Shown: positions 25,114 to 37,980 of the stretch, one piece after another
Layout of the letters: each line of letters starts with the position of its first letter
Position numbering within the stretch: position 1 is the first letter of the stretch
Assembly (NCBI GenBank): GCA_037176725.1
Contig: JAZBRS010000075.1
Coordinates: 72,976,001-73,040,000 of the forward strand
Length of the DNA stretch: 64,000 nucleotides
Source: Posidonia oceanica
Lineage: Eukaryota; Streptophyta; Magnoliopsida; Alismatales; Posidoniaceae
Direction: 5' to 3'
Translations under genes and position numbers: made by a program
The notes under the pieces: model-generated
What the model was told of the DNA's origin: nothing
Seen by the model: only the letters and a program-made list of their open reading frames with translations
The model's database searches: none

Positions 25114-25130
25114 GGCTCTGATACAAAACC
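25114..25130 (-). other. Primer-binding site (initiator Met tRNA type)
   Basis: On the element strand the LTR edge is followed by GGTTTTGTATCAGAGCC; TATCAGAGCC matches the initiator-Met primer-binding site of most plant LTR elements, one base off at the 5' end and a few bases from the LTR. Confidence 0.8.
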
Positions 25131-28100
25131 TGTAACGACCTAAGTCGCTACCAACAAAAGCCAAGTCCACAAAAATTTAAAACTTAATTAACTATTACAA
25201 TTTCAATAAACTACTGAGCTAAACAACAGATATCAATGCCAGGAACCTGCAGTGGACAGCTACGTGATACCCACTATATGCACTATAACTCCAAACCAGC
25301 TAATCATCTGCACCTGCAAACCACACAAAGTACACGTGAGTGACCTAGAAATCGTCACCCAGCACACACCTCGCAAAAACCACGTGAGAAACCGGTAGAA
25401 AACCTCAAATATGGCACAACCGGTAAAATCTCAAAAATCTGGGTTCACAACAAGCAATATAATTAATAAAACACCATTTTCAAAACCCACAAGTTAAAAC
25501 CAGGGAAGACAGGCGTTTACAGAATATTTACAAAGCCACGGCACACCGGCCCAAAATCTTAGAAACCACTTAAAACCCTCCAACCCCTCAGGCTGGAAAA
25601 ACACTCGGCCTACTGGCCAAGGCAAGGCGGAAAAACCATGCAAAAACTAAATATCAATCAATATAATGGCCTACCGGTCCAAAACTCAACCAAAGTCACA
25701 CGCCACAACTAGGCGGGAAAACAACTGGCCTAATACAGTCCAAAATACAAACCACAATATCATGCCATACACAGGCGGAAAGCAACTGGCCTAAAATGAC
25801 CTAAGCAACAGTAAAACTCACAAAGCCTGAACTCAGGAAAAGTTCAAGGCCTAATACGGCTAGTAACAATCAAAACATAGCCCTACGGGTACAAAACCAC
25901 AACTGATCGTGTTGCCTGGCGCCAAGCAACCGATCTGGCCTCAAGCAGTAGTCAGGGACTCACCCCTGCAGCTCACTGCATTGCTACGAACACCCGTCCT
26001 GTGAAGGAGCGTGTCTGTCTTGACATCTCGTCACTAGAAACGCCTCAAAAGTGATCTCCCACCAGGGAAAGCTACTTACCTCAACTGGGCAAGTTGTCTT
26101 CACTCAGGACAAATCACAGGGCACGCCTAATATACGGCGACCTCAACTCAATACTCCGAACCACTAGAGGCTCCAACCTCTAGGCTTAGCCAGCACCAGT
26201 GCTCCGAATCACTAGAGGCTCCAACCCTTAGGCTAAGTCAACACCCAAACCAGGCGAGTCCCGGTGCCCGTAGCAACTAGGATATCACGCCCAGCTACGC
26301 AGGAGTATTATATCTCTCGAGTCCGCTACTACGATACCACTAGGTACGGCCAGTACCTCGACCCTCAAACCTCAACCCAGGCGAAGTGTGCGATACACCA
26401 GGAACGCCGTCGCATCCCCGGGTCCACAACACAACTCTCAGATTTTCGGTCACGGAAAATCTGGGCAAAAAACTATTTACAAATCATTCATATTTTCCTC
26501 AGAAATCTCTTTGAAAACATTTATCAAATATCATGGGCTAAAGCATAAAAAGTCCCAAAACCAATCGAGGAAAACACATTAGAAAACATTTACTGAGAAA
26601 ACACTTAGCCTCTGATTCAGCACGTCGAAATTCACCGGAGTGTCGGATCAAGACAGAGGCTCACAAATCTGTACTGAAACGGCGTTCCGTTTTGCTACAG
26701 GAAACGGAGCTCCGCCCAAAAGCGGTGCTCCAGACTAGGAGAAAAAGGGACTCCGTTCCAAAAAGGTGCTCCGGACCAGGGCAAAACGGGATTCCGTTCT
26801 ATCAACGGCGTTCCGTTCCAGGCTAATTCAGAAAACTTAAAGAACAAACTTAAAACCCCAAACGTCCGAATTAAACTCTAAAACTAGCGTGTCATATGTC
26901 GGAATCTCCAGAATAAAATAAGGAATGCAACTATACCCTTGATATGGCATTTTGAGGCACGCAACACAAGAAAACACCGAAAATCCAATATTCAAGTCAT
27001 TTTCTATTAAAACCCCAAAATATTATCAAATCCACGCTAAACCAAGCGTGCAACACATGCAAACGAGCGTCTTAGCTCGAGCAACACAAATATATCACAA
27101 TCGCCTCAATCCGAGGCCCAAAACACCGAAATTCACTGGAAAATCGATAATTAGGCAATTAAGCCGCTTGGACCATAAATTCGGCCAAAAACCACAATAG
27201 ATCTTTAAAAATTAGCAAAACACTTCTATGACATTCTATATATGCCAAAGAACATATGCATATCAATGTCAAGACATTCTTGAGCCTACAGTTCAAGAAG
27301 CCACCAAAAATTCACATTCAAGCTATAAAGCAACTGAAGCAAATAAATTCGCGTAAATGCATATAAATCCTTAAAAATTGTCAAACTCAAATATAACATA
27401 CAAAACATGGCAAGGGACACATGCATATCAATTTCAAGACATTCTTGAGCCTACAGCTCAAGAAGTCACCAAAAATCCACATTCAAGCTATAAAGCAACC
27501 GAAGTCAAATAAATTCGTCTAAATGTATATAAATCCTCAAAAATTGTCAAACTCAAATATAATATACAAAACATGGTAAGGGACATATGCAAGGCAATAA
27601 TCAAATATTTAGGCTCCTAGGGGGAGGCGTGTACCTTGGGACAGTGGGACAATCCCTGTTCACCGGTGATCCACGCGCACACCGAACTCCACACGCCGCT
27701 TCACCGGAACGACGACCGGAGCTCACCGCACCATTGCCAGCTGCTACCGTACGCCGGGCTCCACCAACAGCTGTCAGCAGCCACCAACGGAGGAGAGGAA
27801 AAGGAAGGTGAGGACGGGAGGGGGAGAAAGGGGAAAGGAGGAGGGAGGGAGAGGAAGGAGGAGGGAGACGGAGGTGGGGAGAGGGAGAGGAGGAGGGCTG
27901 CGTCGACCGGCTAGGGCATGGACGCGCGGGGAGGAGGGGAGGAGGAGCGGCACGAGCGGGAGAGAGGGGGGAGGCACGAGCGGGTGAGAGGTGGGGGAAG
28001 GGAGAAAAGAGAGGGGAGGGAGATGGCACGTGAGGGGGAGAGGGTGGGAAGGAGAGAGAGAGAGAGAAGGAAGGAGAGAGAGAGAAGAAAGGAGAGAAAG

Positions 28101-28325
28101 AGAGAGGGAAAAAGAGGGAGAAACACAGGGACTATACCATAATCTGTCTCATCAACCACCACAAGTGGGAGTCCACCACAATAATATAGGTGGAGACCCA
28201 CACAAACCACAGATGGAGCCTACAACAACTTAAGTGGAGCTCGTAAGGCCAATAACACCCGACCAAAGCCAAGGAATTCATTAAACAAGCATAATTACAA
28301 GGAAAATGAATTCCCGGATGTTACA
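25131..28325 (-). repeat. LTR at the high-coordinate end (element 5' LTR)
   Basis: A 3,195-bp LTR parallel to 17114-20253 throughout, with intact TG and CA ends. It keeps the internal duplication (27245-27590) and the GGA-rich purine tract (27785-28120). About 50 extra bases near 28165-28235 (repeated GTGGAG-type blocks) are absent from the partner. Confidence 0.92.
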
Positions 28326-28330
28326 ACTTA

Positions 28331-29439
28331 TGACAATTGTATTGCACTATGGCATTTATAACACTATGCATGCACTCTGATAATCCAAACATCTAGCCTT
28401 ATATTTAGTGGCACATGCTGCATAATATAATACCAAATATGTGTGTTGAAACTTGAAACCCAAAATGAAATTAACATAGACCTAATGGTCTAATATAAAC
28501 ACATTGTCTAGTTTCTTGAAACCACATGGTCTAAAAGCATAGATTGCAGACTCAAGTAATAAAGTCAACTTTGATAGGGTCTATTCATATTGTAAATCTT
28601 GAATTCAATGTTGAATCTATTTGTAGTCATACTCATGCTGAAATTGAATTGTTTGCTATATTGGTAAATGGTTTAGAAACTTATCTTAGGTGCTAAATAA
28701 ATAGAATAAAATGAACAAAAGGGAAATAAAAATGATCAAAGGAGTCTAAAAGTTTCAGTAATTATATTGGAAGCTTGTCCTGGCCACAGTGATATCAACA
28801 TAGTCTAATTTATTTCTAAACAAAAGTTTGCTCCTTTCTATCCATATAGCCCAAAGCACAGTGTCAAACCATGTGCTTGTCCTGATGTTGCAATCCAGTA
28901 TCCTGATGTCAGTATTAAGACTTTCTTCATTAAAGTCTGAAGCTGTTGCTCTAATTTGGAAGGATGTCAGTGATTACTGATATATAAGACTTCTTGAAGG
29001 ACCTTGATTAATCTCAGTCTAATTTGTTTGTTAATAATCTGTCTAATTTGGATCTCTCTGTTTTGTACAACTTTGACTGCAATGACCTCGAACAGTATTG
29101 ATGATTTTGTAAGGATACGACAATGACACTATAGTAGCCTAAGAACCATGAACATGAGATCTAAAACAATATGGATATGGAGAAACAAATGAAGGGACAC
29201 GGACACAACATAGATTTTTTTGGTTTATTATTCTGTTGCTATAAACGTGAATGACATTTGTAAAACACACTGACTTTTTTTTGAAGGGCCTTATTGTTTT
29301 AATACGACATCGATATAAGAAGGGAATTTGTTTTTTTTTTTCCAATACTAGAGGTGCCCTGAGAACTAGACTACTGGAAATCTGAAAAATTATACTCAAT
29401 TTAGAAACATAGCATTGAATTTAACTCAAATTGTTTTTA
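28331..29439. other. AT-rich DNA between chromovirus and MITE, with a LINE-like remnant
   Basis: Apart from the LINE-like fragment at 28755-28960 on the minus strand, I see no coding region. If the NF-YB gene continues downstream, this is intron. Confidence 0.5.
28755..28960 (-). pseudogene. Remnant of a LINE-type reverse transcriptase C-terminus
   Basis: The minus-strand frame includes TWFDTVLWAIWIERSKLLF and then RNKLDYVDIT, ending at a stop. The W-x2-W-x-ER-x3-(I/L)F-x-NK pattern is typical of the region after the zinc-binding RT domain in plant LINE polyproteins. Only about 65 codons remain and no poly(A) end is seen. Confidence 0.5.
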
Positions 29440-29912
29440 GGGAAAATTACTTAATGGTATCCAAAAGTTTGAGTGAAATACCATTTTAGTGTCCAAGGTT
29501 TTAAAAGTATAATAATAGTGTCCCAAGGTTTGAGTGAAATACTATTTTAGTGTCCAAGGTTTCAAAAGTATAACAATAGTGTCCCAAGGTTTGAGTGAAA
29601 TACCATTTTGATTCTAAGGTTTCAAAAGTATAATAATGATGTCCCAAGCTTTTTTCTGTTACTAATTAGAGGTTTATTATTGTTACTGTTAGACATTGTT
29701 TTTTATGTGAAATCTTGGGCACCATTTGGATACTGACTGTAGAGATTGTCATAAAGAATTACTTATGCAATCACGTGATGGATGGGATGCTGATGGCAGT
29801 CTATATATGTTTAACGTTGTAAACCTTGGGACGTCATTATGATAGTTTTGAAACTTTGGACACTAAAATGGTATTTTACTCAAATCTTAGAACATTATTA
29901 AGTAATTTTTCC
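29440..29912. mobile_element. Mutator-type MITE with 9-bp target duplication
   Basis: TTGTTTTTA flanks both ends (29431-29439 and 29913-29921), a perfect 9-bp duplication as made by Mutator-like elements. The 473-bp body has inverted ends of about 85 bp: GGGAAAATTACTTAAT on the left and its near-complement on the right, including the block around ACCATTTTAGTGTCCAA. The left arm contains three tandem copies of a roughly 60-bp unit (TGAGTGAAATACCATTTT). Confidence 0.9.
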
Positions 29913-30580
29913 TTGTTTTTATTAACATTTTTTTTATCTATTCAAACAAAAGGAGTCACTTATTTTCTTTATGCATATAAATATCCATGTAAATAACACC
30001 AGTCTTACTGGGAATATAAATAATTATCAAATACATGATCACAAAGTTTTCCCGATGTATCAATGAAGTGACCAAGATGTTTTTCTGGTGTAACCAGAAG
30101 AAAGGCAATTAAAGAGAAACATGGCAAGCAATCAGCTGTGTCCAACAAGTGTCGAAGCCTGTGTCGTGTACGTGCCATGTCTGACTTTTGTCTGATACTG
30201 CAAGGGCTCATTTCTTATTGCCCGTGTATCCTAGGCAGTAATAATATATATGTATGTTATTTGGAAAATATGACATGCTTGCTGGAGTTTGATGACTTGG
30301 TCCTAGATTGATTATATGTTTCTCATTACATTTTTTTCTATCATTCAATACAGAATTTCAGTTGCTAGACAAAATAGTTAGAAGTATACAACTATCATAT
30401 CTTTGCATTTGAAGGTATTGCACAAGCAGCCATCATGCAATATATAAGCATAAAACGTAACATATTTTCCTCATTGATTTAAACAATAACTAAATGACTA
30501 CAGACTTTTGCTATGATCTGGTCCTCGCCACCTCTTAGCTGATTGGCTAAAATTCATATCGAAATTGTTTGCTTTTGCAG

Positions 30581-30870
30581 TGAAACACAACAAGATGCTG
30601 TAGCTCATAAATGCGATGTCTGCTCAGGGAGCCTTATTTTCGTTTGGGATGCTTCCACAAACCATCAACCATTTCGTGCTTGGTCGTGTTTTGTTTGCAT
30701 TATTTGAAGTGTTCATTTATGACCTTAGGCCTGATTGTAGGAGATTATCTAACTTCAAGGAATTTAATCTTCTATGATCTAATAAGAGGCAGGCTCTTGC
30801 TTGATTTCCGTAACATACCTTATTGGAGGTAGTTTTATTATTTATATTATTCACAAATGTTAGTTGTGTG
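30581..30870 (+). other. Possible terminal exon / 3' UTR of the NF-YB gene
   Basis: TTTGCTTTTGCAG (to 30580) is a strong acceptor. Joined to the donor at 16622 it would add TGA at once, so the protein would end ...GDPTFS and this segment would be 3' UTR. The T-rich, moderately complex sequence to about 30870 looks transcribed rather than repetitive. The implied intron would be about 14 kb and hold the chromovirus and the MITE. This is inference only. Confidence 0.25.
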
Positions 30871-31814
30871 GATCATTTTTTTTTGTTCCCTTCAACCGTA
30901 AGTTACCAAGTTTTTTGACACCATCATACACGATCATGACCATGTGAATCAACTAGTTTCCAACTTGGGCCCTAAATATATATGCTCCTTTTATTGGAAA
31001 ATGAATGATAGAAACAATCTATTAAAGGGGTCTCACGTGTGTGAACCTGAAAATAAATACTAATTAGTATTCAAATATGTGTATATGACTATAAGTTCTG
31101 TAAAGATTAACCACGCGTTATTATAAATGAAGAATGCAACTATGCCCGTTTATACATAAGAAAAAACTTAGCCTGTTTGAAATTAAACTCATAAGAAACT
31201 AGCATTCTAAACGAGTTTTTATTTTGTTTGTTTTATTTGGAATGGCAGAGTATTTGTTTTAGTTTTAAAGTTGACATACCGCCTTTAGATTGAAACGTCT
31301 TATTCAGCGTGAAGTCATGCTACCACATCATGGGGTGTATGAGAAGCTGAGTGACAATCTTGGGATCTGTTGGATTTATTAAAGATTCTTGTCCAATTTG
31401 GCAATTACACTACCGTAAGGTAGCTTAATTTAACTTTGCTTTACTAATCAAATTAATTTTGAAACATTCTTTTCGAGACATGTTTCTTGTTAGTTGACAA
31501 CGATTATGTTTTTCTAATGAAGATAGCTAAAGTTGATGGAAATCCTCCGACATAACTATCCTTACGATATAGATATTATACAAACTAATCTAGCAACAGA
31601 AGACATAACTCCTTACGATATTATACAAACCAATCTAGCAATCTTATCTTGCTAATTAAAACCCAATAATTTCCACATGTTCGTACAACAGTTCAGAACG
31701 TTTTCTTTCTCCAAGTCGTTACAATCATGTTGAAAATTGAACAATGGAAGCATCAGAATAAACGTGTCTCACGTGCTTGAATCAGAAATTGTAAACTAAT
31801 TAATACGCAGGATA
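30871..31814. other. AT-rich intergenic DNA; no gene seen
   Basis: No conserved frame, RNA gene or transposon end recognised before the Mutator-type element. Confidence 0.5.
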
Positions 31815-32093
31815 TTTGTAGATAGGGTTTTTTAATGTCAATACCCTCCTTAAGATGCAATTTTCTTTCCTTACCTTCCTTCTAACAAAAATTGTGCTAA
31901 TATCCATTTTAATCAAACAATTGTTGTGGATATATCTACCGTGAGGTTCCATTTACTTTCGTTATCTATTTCTAACTTAATCCAAGTTAATCTTAACCAT
32001 GACACATGAAAATTACCAATTTACCTTCAATATAATATACCTTAATCTTAACTCAAATTGCCTAACTCTTCCTCTCTCCCCCTCTACATCGTT

Positions 32094-33132
32094 TAGGACT
32101 GTAAGTGGGTTGGCTACTACTTGCTAACTCGATCCAATCTGACCTATTAAGAACGAATTAAGGTAGAGATTTTATATAGCCGTTAACTCGTCAACCGCTA
32201 ATCCATTCACTTAGTGGGTCAAGATTTGGGTAGCATGTTATGAGTTACCCGTTAACCCGAGTCAAGATAGGATTTAGGTTTTTTTTTGGGTTGATGCATG
32301 CGTTGAATAATGGATATTACTTAAAATTACTCATGAAAACACTCTAAGTTATTTGAATTGTTTTCTAGTGTTTATCATTCGAATATTGTGCAAATTGCCA
32401 TTCGTTTGCATGCATAATTTTCTTTTAGGTTAATGCATGCATTTAAATAATGGTTCTTAGGAAGATTATTTCCAACACATGTTTGAGTCATATGCTGCAT
32501 TATCAAATGTTTTTCTATTATTTCCCATAGGACAACATCTCTAAAGACTCTCCTTCAATTTCTTTGAGTGGACATCACTTTCTTTTTGATGGCCAAAATA
32601 TGGAATTTTAATTTTGACTTTTGGAAAGGTAAAATGAAACTTATCCAGCTTGGTGATACATTAATGCTACACTTCATTTGTTTCATTATTGACATGGCAT
32701 AAAGTATTTAGAAACAGTATACAAGTAATTTGATAATGCAGACAGAAAGATATTTATAATTTGATATTTTGATAATGTAGTGTTTAGTGATTGTTGTTGA
32801 CAACAAATTTAGATTAGAAAGTAGTTTTTATGTGCATATGTTGCTTCAAGCATCTCTGACATAATTTTGTTAAAAGATATACTCAATTGTTCATCCAAGT
32901 TAAGCCAATGAAATGATATAAAGTTTACATTTGACAATAAAAAACTCACTCGTTTGACCTGCTAGCCCTACTCGTTACTTGTTACCTTAATGGGTGGTAG
33001 GTAGGGTAGCGGCTAGAAATTCTTGAAATAGGTATTGACCTGACCTGCTACTCGTTAGGAAAGAACGAGTTAGGGTTAGGGTAGACCCTAAACCCGACCC
33101 GACCCAACCCTCCCAACCCATTTACACCCTTA
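32094..33132. mobile_element. hAT-like element nested in the Mutator-like element
   Basis: Ends are inverted: TAGGACTGTAAGTGGGTTGG on the left and the complement of the right end, TAAGGGTGTAAATGGGTTGG. Flanks ACATCGTT (32086-32093) and ATATCGTT (33133-33140) form an 8-bp duplication with one C/T change. Size, end sequence and 8-bp duplication fit a non-autonomous hAT element. Subterminal ACTCGTT/AACGAGT motifs are frequent on both sides. Confidence 0.8.
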
Positions 33133-33350
33133 ATATCGTTCCTTCCCAACCCATAACATCGTTCCTTCTTCCTTTAGTACTATACATGTTGTTCTCTAGT
33201 TAGGTGGTTCATGGTCATTGTGGCCCCCTCCTGCCCCTTCCACTCACATGTTGCCACGGTTGTCGATGTCTATTGCCTAATCTAGTACGATCTCGTTGAT
33301 TCCCTGTTTAGATCTTGGCTTGTCAGAGTCAACCATCATGTCGAGGTCTT

Positions 33351-36300
33351 TGTAACGACCAAGATCGTTACACTCCTAATAAATTCACATGTTCCTTTTT
33401 TTCCATATCACATTACAAAATCCAAATTCAAATTCAAAATGACTAAACATCTATAATTACTCTTGAACAAACATCTACCCAAGACCCTCGATATGTGGCT
33501 GAGTGACTCCTCTCTATATGTACATACTAGTAATATATCCAACTTCTAATTTGTACCTACAAAATACAAATCAAACACATATGAGTGACCACTAAACAAG
33601 TCATTCAACACACATCCATTAAAACACAAGGCAAAAGGACATATAGGAGCATAACTCATCTCTGCAAAACAAACTAGAAACTGCACAAAACGCATAGGTA
33701 GAATGTGCAAGCAAGACGTGACACCTCAATGCGTGAAAACCACAAAATTCATTAGATTGAAATGTGAAATGGAAAATCAACTGAAAATCTTTAAACAGGT
33801 GTTCAATAATATTCAAAATCATGCATCTTAAATATTGATGCCACAAGTATGAAATTTCTAAAATCACGATGCATCCTAGTCATATTGGCATGCATCCAAA
33901 AATCCAAGTTAAATCCTCTGAAATCTCAAACCACAAACCAATTCAATGTGAAAGACATACTATAGATCCTCTGTCTGCAGTCCACCTCAAAGCCCACACA
34001 GGCAATAAAACACAGTAAATCAAACTCAAACCAGAAGCATGCATGTAAAACTCTTAAAACATGCATCTCAAAGTCATGCTACTCTATCTACCAAAATCGA
34101 GTACACTGTGTTTCTCAAATATCGAAATCACAATAACCAAACTACAGAAAACATGATGCATCTTATCATAAAAGCATGCATCCAAAAATCTATATCAAAT
34201 TTGCTGAAATCACAACACAGTACTGAGTACTCAACTCTCTTGAGCAACTAAAAAACGTATGGTTTGAACCTACATACTCAACACACGGTTTAAACAGCCA
34301 ATAGTGCCTGAATACTCTATCACACATAGAACAACCCAACAACCACAAAACCAAACACAATGTATCATGTTGTCCAACGCCAAGCAATTAACATTAGCCC
34401 ACAAGTAGTCACTAAAACGCACTGCACTACCACAAACGAGCTACCTTGTGAAGGAGCTCCCCCGTCCTGAGTCCTTATTCTCCAAGGAACCCTTATGTCT
34501 GTCCATTATAGGATGTCAATAGAAGCGATGCACGTGCATATCACGCTCTGGCCAACTCTCACAGGATTCGCCTTCTAGGCATCCTGAGCGTCAATGCTCG
34601 GGCCAACTAGAGTCTCATACCTCATGACCCTGCTAACACATAACACTCGAACCTCATCCTTTGGTCTCGTGATCGACTACCTAAAGGTTTCGTACCTCCT
34701 AGATTCGTTGATACAATCCTTACAGTCTTTTGGTTCCTAAACCTCAGCTTAGGCCTTGTACTCGATCATCTAGGAGTATCATTATACCCCTAGTCCCATC
34801 AATACAATTCTTTGACCTATTGGTTCTCGGACCTCAGCCTCAGCCTTGTGCTCGACTATCCAGAGGTATCATATCCCTTGGATCTGCTGACAAAATCCTT
34901 CGATCTATTAGTCTCCACAAACAGAAAACCAATGGGAAACCATCGAGTAAACCCTTTAAATCTCTTTATCATTTCCCAAATCAATTTTAAGGAAAACATT
35001 TAAACTTCTCAAATAAAGCCAAAATACAAATCAACACAATAGGCCACAACTTTCTACTGCTCAAGGTCAAAACGTGTGGTCGATATGCATAGGCCAAACG
35101 CACTACATAGACATCTGCTACTAAAACCACTCTTTCTAGAAATAAACTAATTCTGAAATACATGATGTTATATATCAAATTGAAGGTATGGAAGTCTACT
35201 TTATAATGAAATAGATTTCACAAAAACTTGATCACTAGGGCTTGAGATATGATTAAAACAATGCAGTAAGGTCGTTCTGAAAAACAGAAATATAATAGAA
35301 ATTTGCTATAATTATTCAAACATTCAAGATATCAAACGCATCCATAAAATCGTATGCTATACATCAAATTAAAGATCTCGAATGTATCTTCCTAATACAC
35401 TTAATTTCACTTAAATCCAACATTCAATACTCAAGATATGACCAAAAGAAGAATTATAACTTTTCAAGTTGAAATCTCAAAACTGAATATTCAGAAGATT
35501 TCTATTGAAAATTGTACATTCTGAGCATCATTCTCAACCAAAATAATCGATATTATATACTATAATGCATATCTAGAAGTCTAATATCCAACTAAACAAG
35601 TTTCGCCTAGATTCAACCTTTAAATCTTAAGTTATAAGTTAAGCAAGTAAGCAAGGTCATTATGTAACCAAATTACATCTGTTACTGAAATCTATATTTT
35701 GCAAACTCTAACATTAACAAAACTTTTTCTTTCTATATACCATTTTGAAGATCAATGAATTATCTTTCTAACAAGCCTAAGATCACAACAGTTAAATTCC
35801 TATTCCTGAAGTTATGATCAAAATATTACAGTAATTAGCTCTGTTTGGTGTATAAAACACAGTAGAGGTGCATTTTACATAAAACACACCAAAGCCTGCG
35901 TTTTACATCCTACCTTCTCGTTTTAATTGAAATCCATAAAGATCATGCATGCAATCAATCTGAATTTCTTATGGCACCAAAGAGTATCATTACAAAGCAT
36001 GAACATCATATATGCATTGTAATAAGAAATCAGGACACCTAATTATGTACTCTAAGAGGTGTGTACATTATGTCTAAAGCATACGAACCTAACACCTCAT
36101 CAGCTGTCCAAATTTGCCGGAGCACCGAACATGGCTTCTCTCTCTTCCAATCACAACCAAATCTCAAGCAAACCTAGAGAATCAACATGCATGCATAGAA
36201 ACAAGGAGGAAATCCAACCTACGAACTTAAACTTCACTCACCACTGCACAGAAGCCACAATTCACTGAAAATCCTCCTCTGATGAGCTCAACTAAACATG

Positions 36301-37015
36301 TAGGGACACTACAACACCAGAGAAAACAGTGGGTTGACGCCGATCACCTCCCTTTACGCATGCACAACAGACAAAGCCCTCTCATCAAACTCAAACTCCT
36401 TCTTCTCACTGTCTCACCCTCTCTTCCTCTCCTCTTGTATCTTCTCTTGTTTCTCTTCTTCTCATCTCTTATTATAAAGAGTGGTTGTTGCCTCCTTTAT
36501 ATAAATCTTTCAAGTCCCTAATGATTAATAGATCTCATTTAATTAAGATTATCACCTTCCCTAATCAATCACACATCCAAAAAGACACCACATTGGCTAC
36601 TAATCTCTCGACAAAACCTCCTCAAGCTGGTCATCGAACAATCGAATGACCATAAGTAGGTTGCCATCGAACAAAAGAACGACCACAAGCAAGACGCTAC
36701 CAAACGACTGAGCAACCACAAGCAAGATGCTATCGAAAAACCTAGCAACCACAAGTAAGATGCTGCAGAACGACAGAGCGACCACACAGACGATGCTGTC
36801 GAATGACTGAGCGACCACACACAAGATGTTGTCAAACGTCCACAAGTAGGTTGCCGCTAAACGATCAAACAACCACTTGCTGGTTGTTGCCGAATGACCT
36901 AACGACCGCAAGCAAGCCTCGGGCATGTGATTAAAATGTGCTAACCAAACGCGCCACTTGGACGTATAAGCAAAACATGCGAGAGACATGCAATCCTAAG
37001 GTCACAGATGTTACA
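33351..37015 (-). mobile_element. Solo LTR, relative of the 17-28 kb chromovirus LTR
   Basis: Starts TGTAACGACCAAGATCGTTA and ends CACAGATGTTACA, the same edges as the Tekay/Del LTR at 17114. Landmarks shared in the same order include the GAGTGACC...GTCA...CAACACACA block (33583-33615) and the GTTGTCCAACGCCAAGCAA block near 34370. No internal region follows. Flanks GTCTT and GCCTC could be one 5-bp duplication with two C/T changes. The 3,665-bp length includes a lineage-specific tandem repeat at 36625-36960. Confidence 0.75.
36625..36960. repeat. ~36-bp minisatellite inside the solo LTR
   Basis: Units of about 36 bp carry CGACCACAAGCAAGATGCT with variable GTCGAACGA-like joins, about nine copies. 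Because 36 is a multiple of three the minus strand shows long frames with repeated WSF/CS-type residues; these are not genes. Confidence 0.8.
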
Positions 37016-37980
37016 GCCTCCCCCTTCGCACCTGGGGTCGATATGTCACACACCGTCGTCTTGATGCCTATTTGTGAACTCAATTTCACCTTCCTGAGAG
37101 GTCAATCGTCCTTCTGAAGTCGAACCTTCCGATGATAGTGGGACAATGAGAGGGAAGCTGATGGAGTTGGAGAGATTGCTTATTCGAGCGAAGCATCTTC
37201 TTTTGATTGTCAAATGTTCGATTTTTATTAGCTACGAAAGGTTATTCATCTTCTTGCTCATTCAGACCAAAGGAGAGGTTCGAAAAGACCATGAAGTTTA
37301 TTACTTTTAGATTAGTTGCCTACTAATTGAAGTATTTAAGTTGTTTGATTATTGATACGTGCTATTTATTATTAGAACCCTGTTGATATGGCTTTCCTTG
37401 CTGTGTTTTGAACTTGACAATGTTTAGATTATACATTGGCTAAGATATGTTTCCTTGCCTCCTCCTCCCCTCTTCTACTCCCATTCCCACCTCTTGTACA
37501 ATGCTCCCCAACTCACCACTGCCACCAAGAAGAAGAACAAGTCCTCCCTTTTCTCCACCCTCATCCGGTTTAGATTAGACAAGCCTCGGTGCCCATTTGA
37601 CAATCCTCAGTTGACCCACCAAAGCCTTCGTTGTCGTCATCGTCTAAGTGGTTCTCATCATGGAGGAACCGAAGGAGGAGTGAGGAGATCGATGGGTCCG
37701 CCACCGAGAGGTTGGTTGGTTGTCGAGAAGAAGAAGAAGAAGAAGAAGCAGCAGCTATTGCAACAAGGCTATTAACCTAAAAACTATTAGGGTATATTGG
37801 TCTTTTTACTGGCAGATAACGGTTACATTTGACGCTGTTGAGGATGAATCCAACTAGAGAGTATTTAGTGCAATTCTTTAGTCCAACGAGTGTATTGCAA
37901 CAGATTTGTTTAGAAGAAGGGCATTGACAACAATATACATTTTAAGAAGGGTATGGAGTCAAAAAAAATCCTTTGTAGAC

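Larger units (their letters stand above)
17114..28325 (-). mobile_element. Ty3/gypsy chromovirus (Tekay/Del type), full length, inactive
   Basis: An 11,212-bp element in reverse orientation between perfect ACTTA target duplications (17109-17113 and 28326-28330). Long LTRs of about 3.1-3.2 kb, an initiator-Met primer-binding site, and the order gag, protease, RT, RNase H, integrase, chromodomain on the minus strand fit the Tekay/Del clade. The frames carry stop codons and at least two frameshifts, so it makes no active protein. By eye the first roughly 163 aligned LTR bases differ at about 22 sites, nearly all transitions, as expected of an old, methylated copy. It sits just downstream of NF-YB exon 4, and possibly inside that gene's last intron. 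Confidence 0.93.
31825..37971. mobile_element. Non-autonomous Mutator-like element with nested insertions
   Basis: The left end reads GGGTTTTTTAATGTCAATAC and the complement of the right end GGATTTTTTTTGACTCCATA, continuing in parallel through CCCTYCTTAARATG. TTTGTAGAT (31815-31823) and TTTGTAGAC (37972-37980) are a near-perfect 9-bp target duplication. Removing the nested solo LTR (33351-37015) leaves about 2.5 kb, about 1 kb of which is a hAT insertion. No transposase is visible. A fragment of a related end occurs at about 46003-46215. Confidence 0.75.

Noticed and set aside
36569..36989. Two overlapping 88- and 129-codon minus-strand frames with repeated Trp/Ser/Leu blocks
   Set aside because: Product of the 36-bp minisatellite within the solo LTR.
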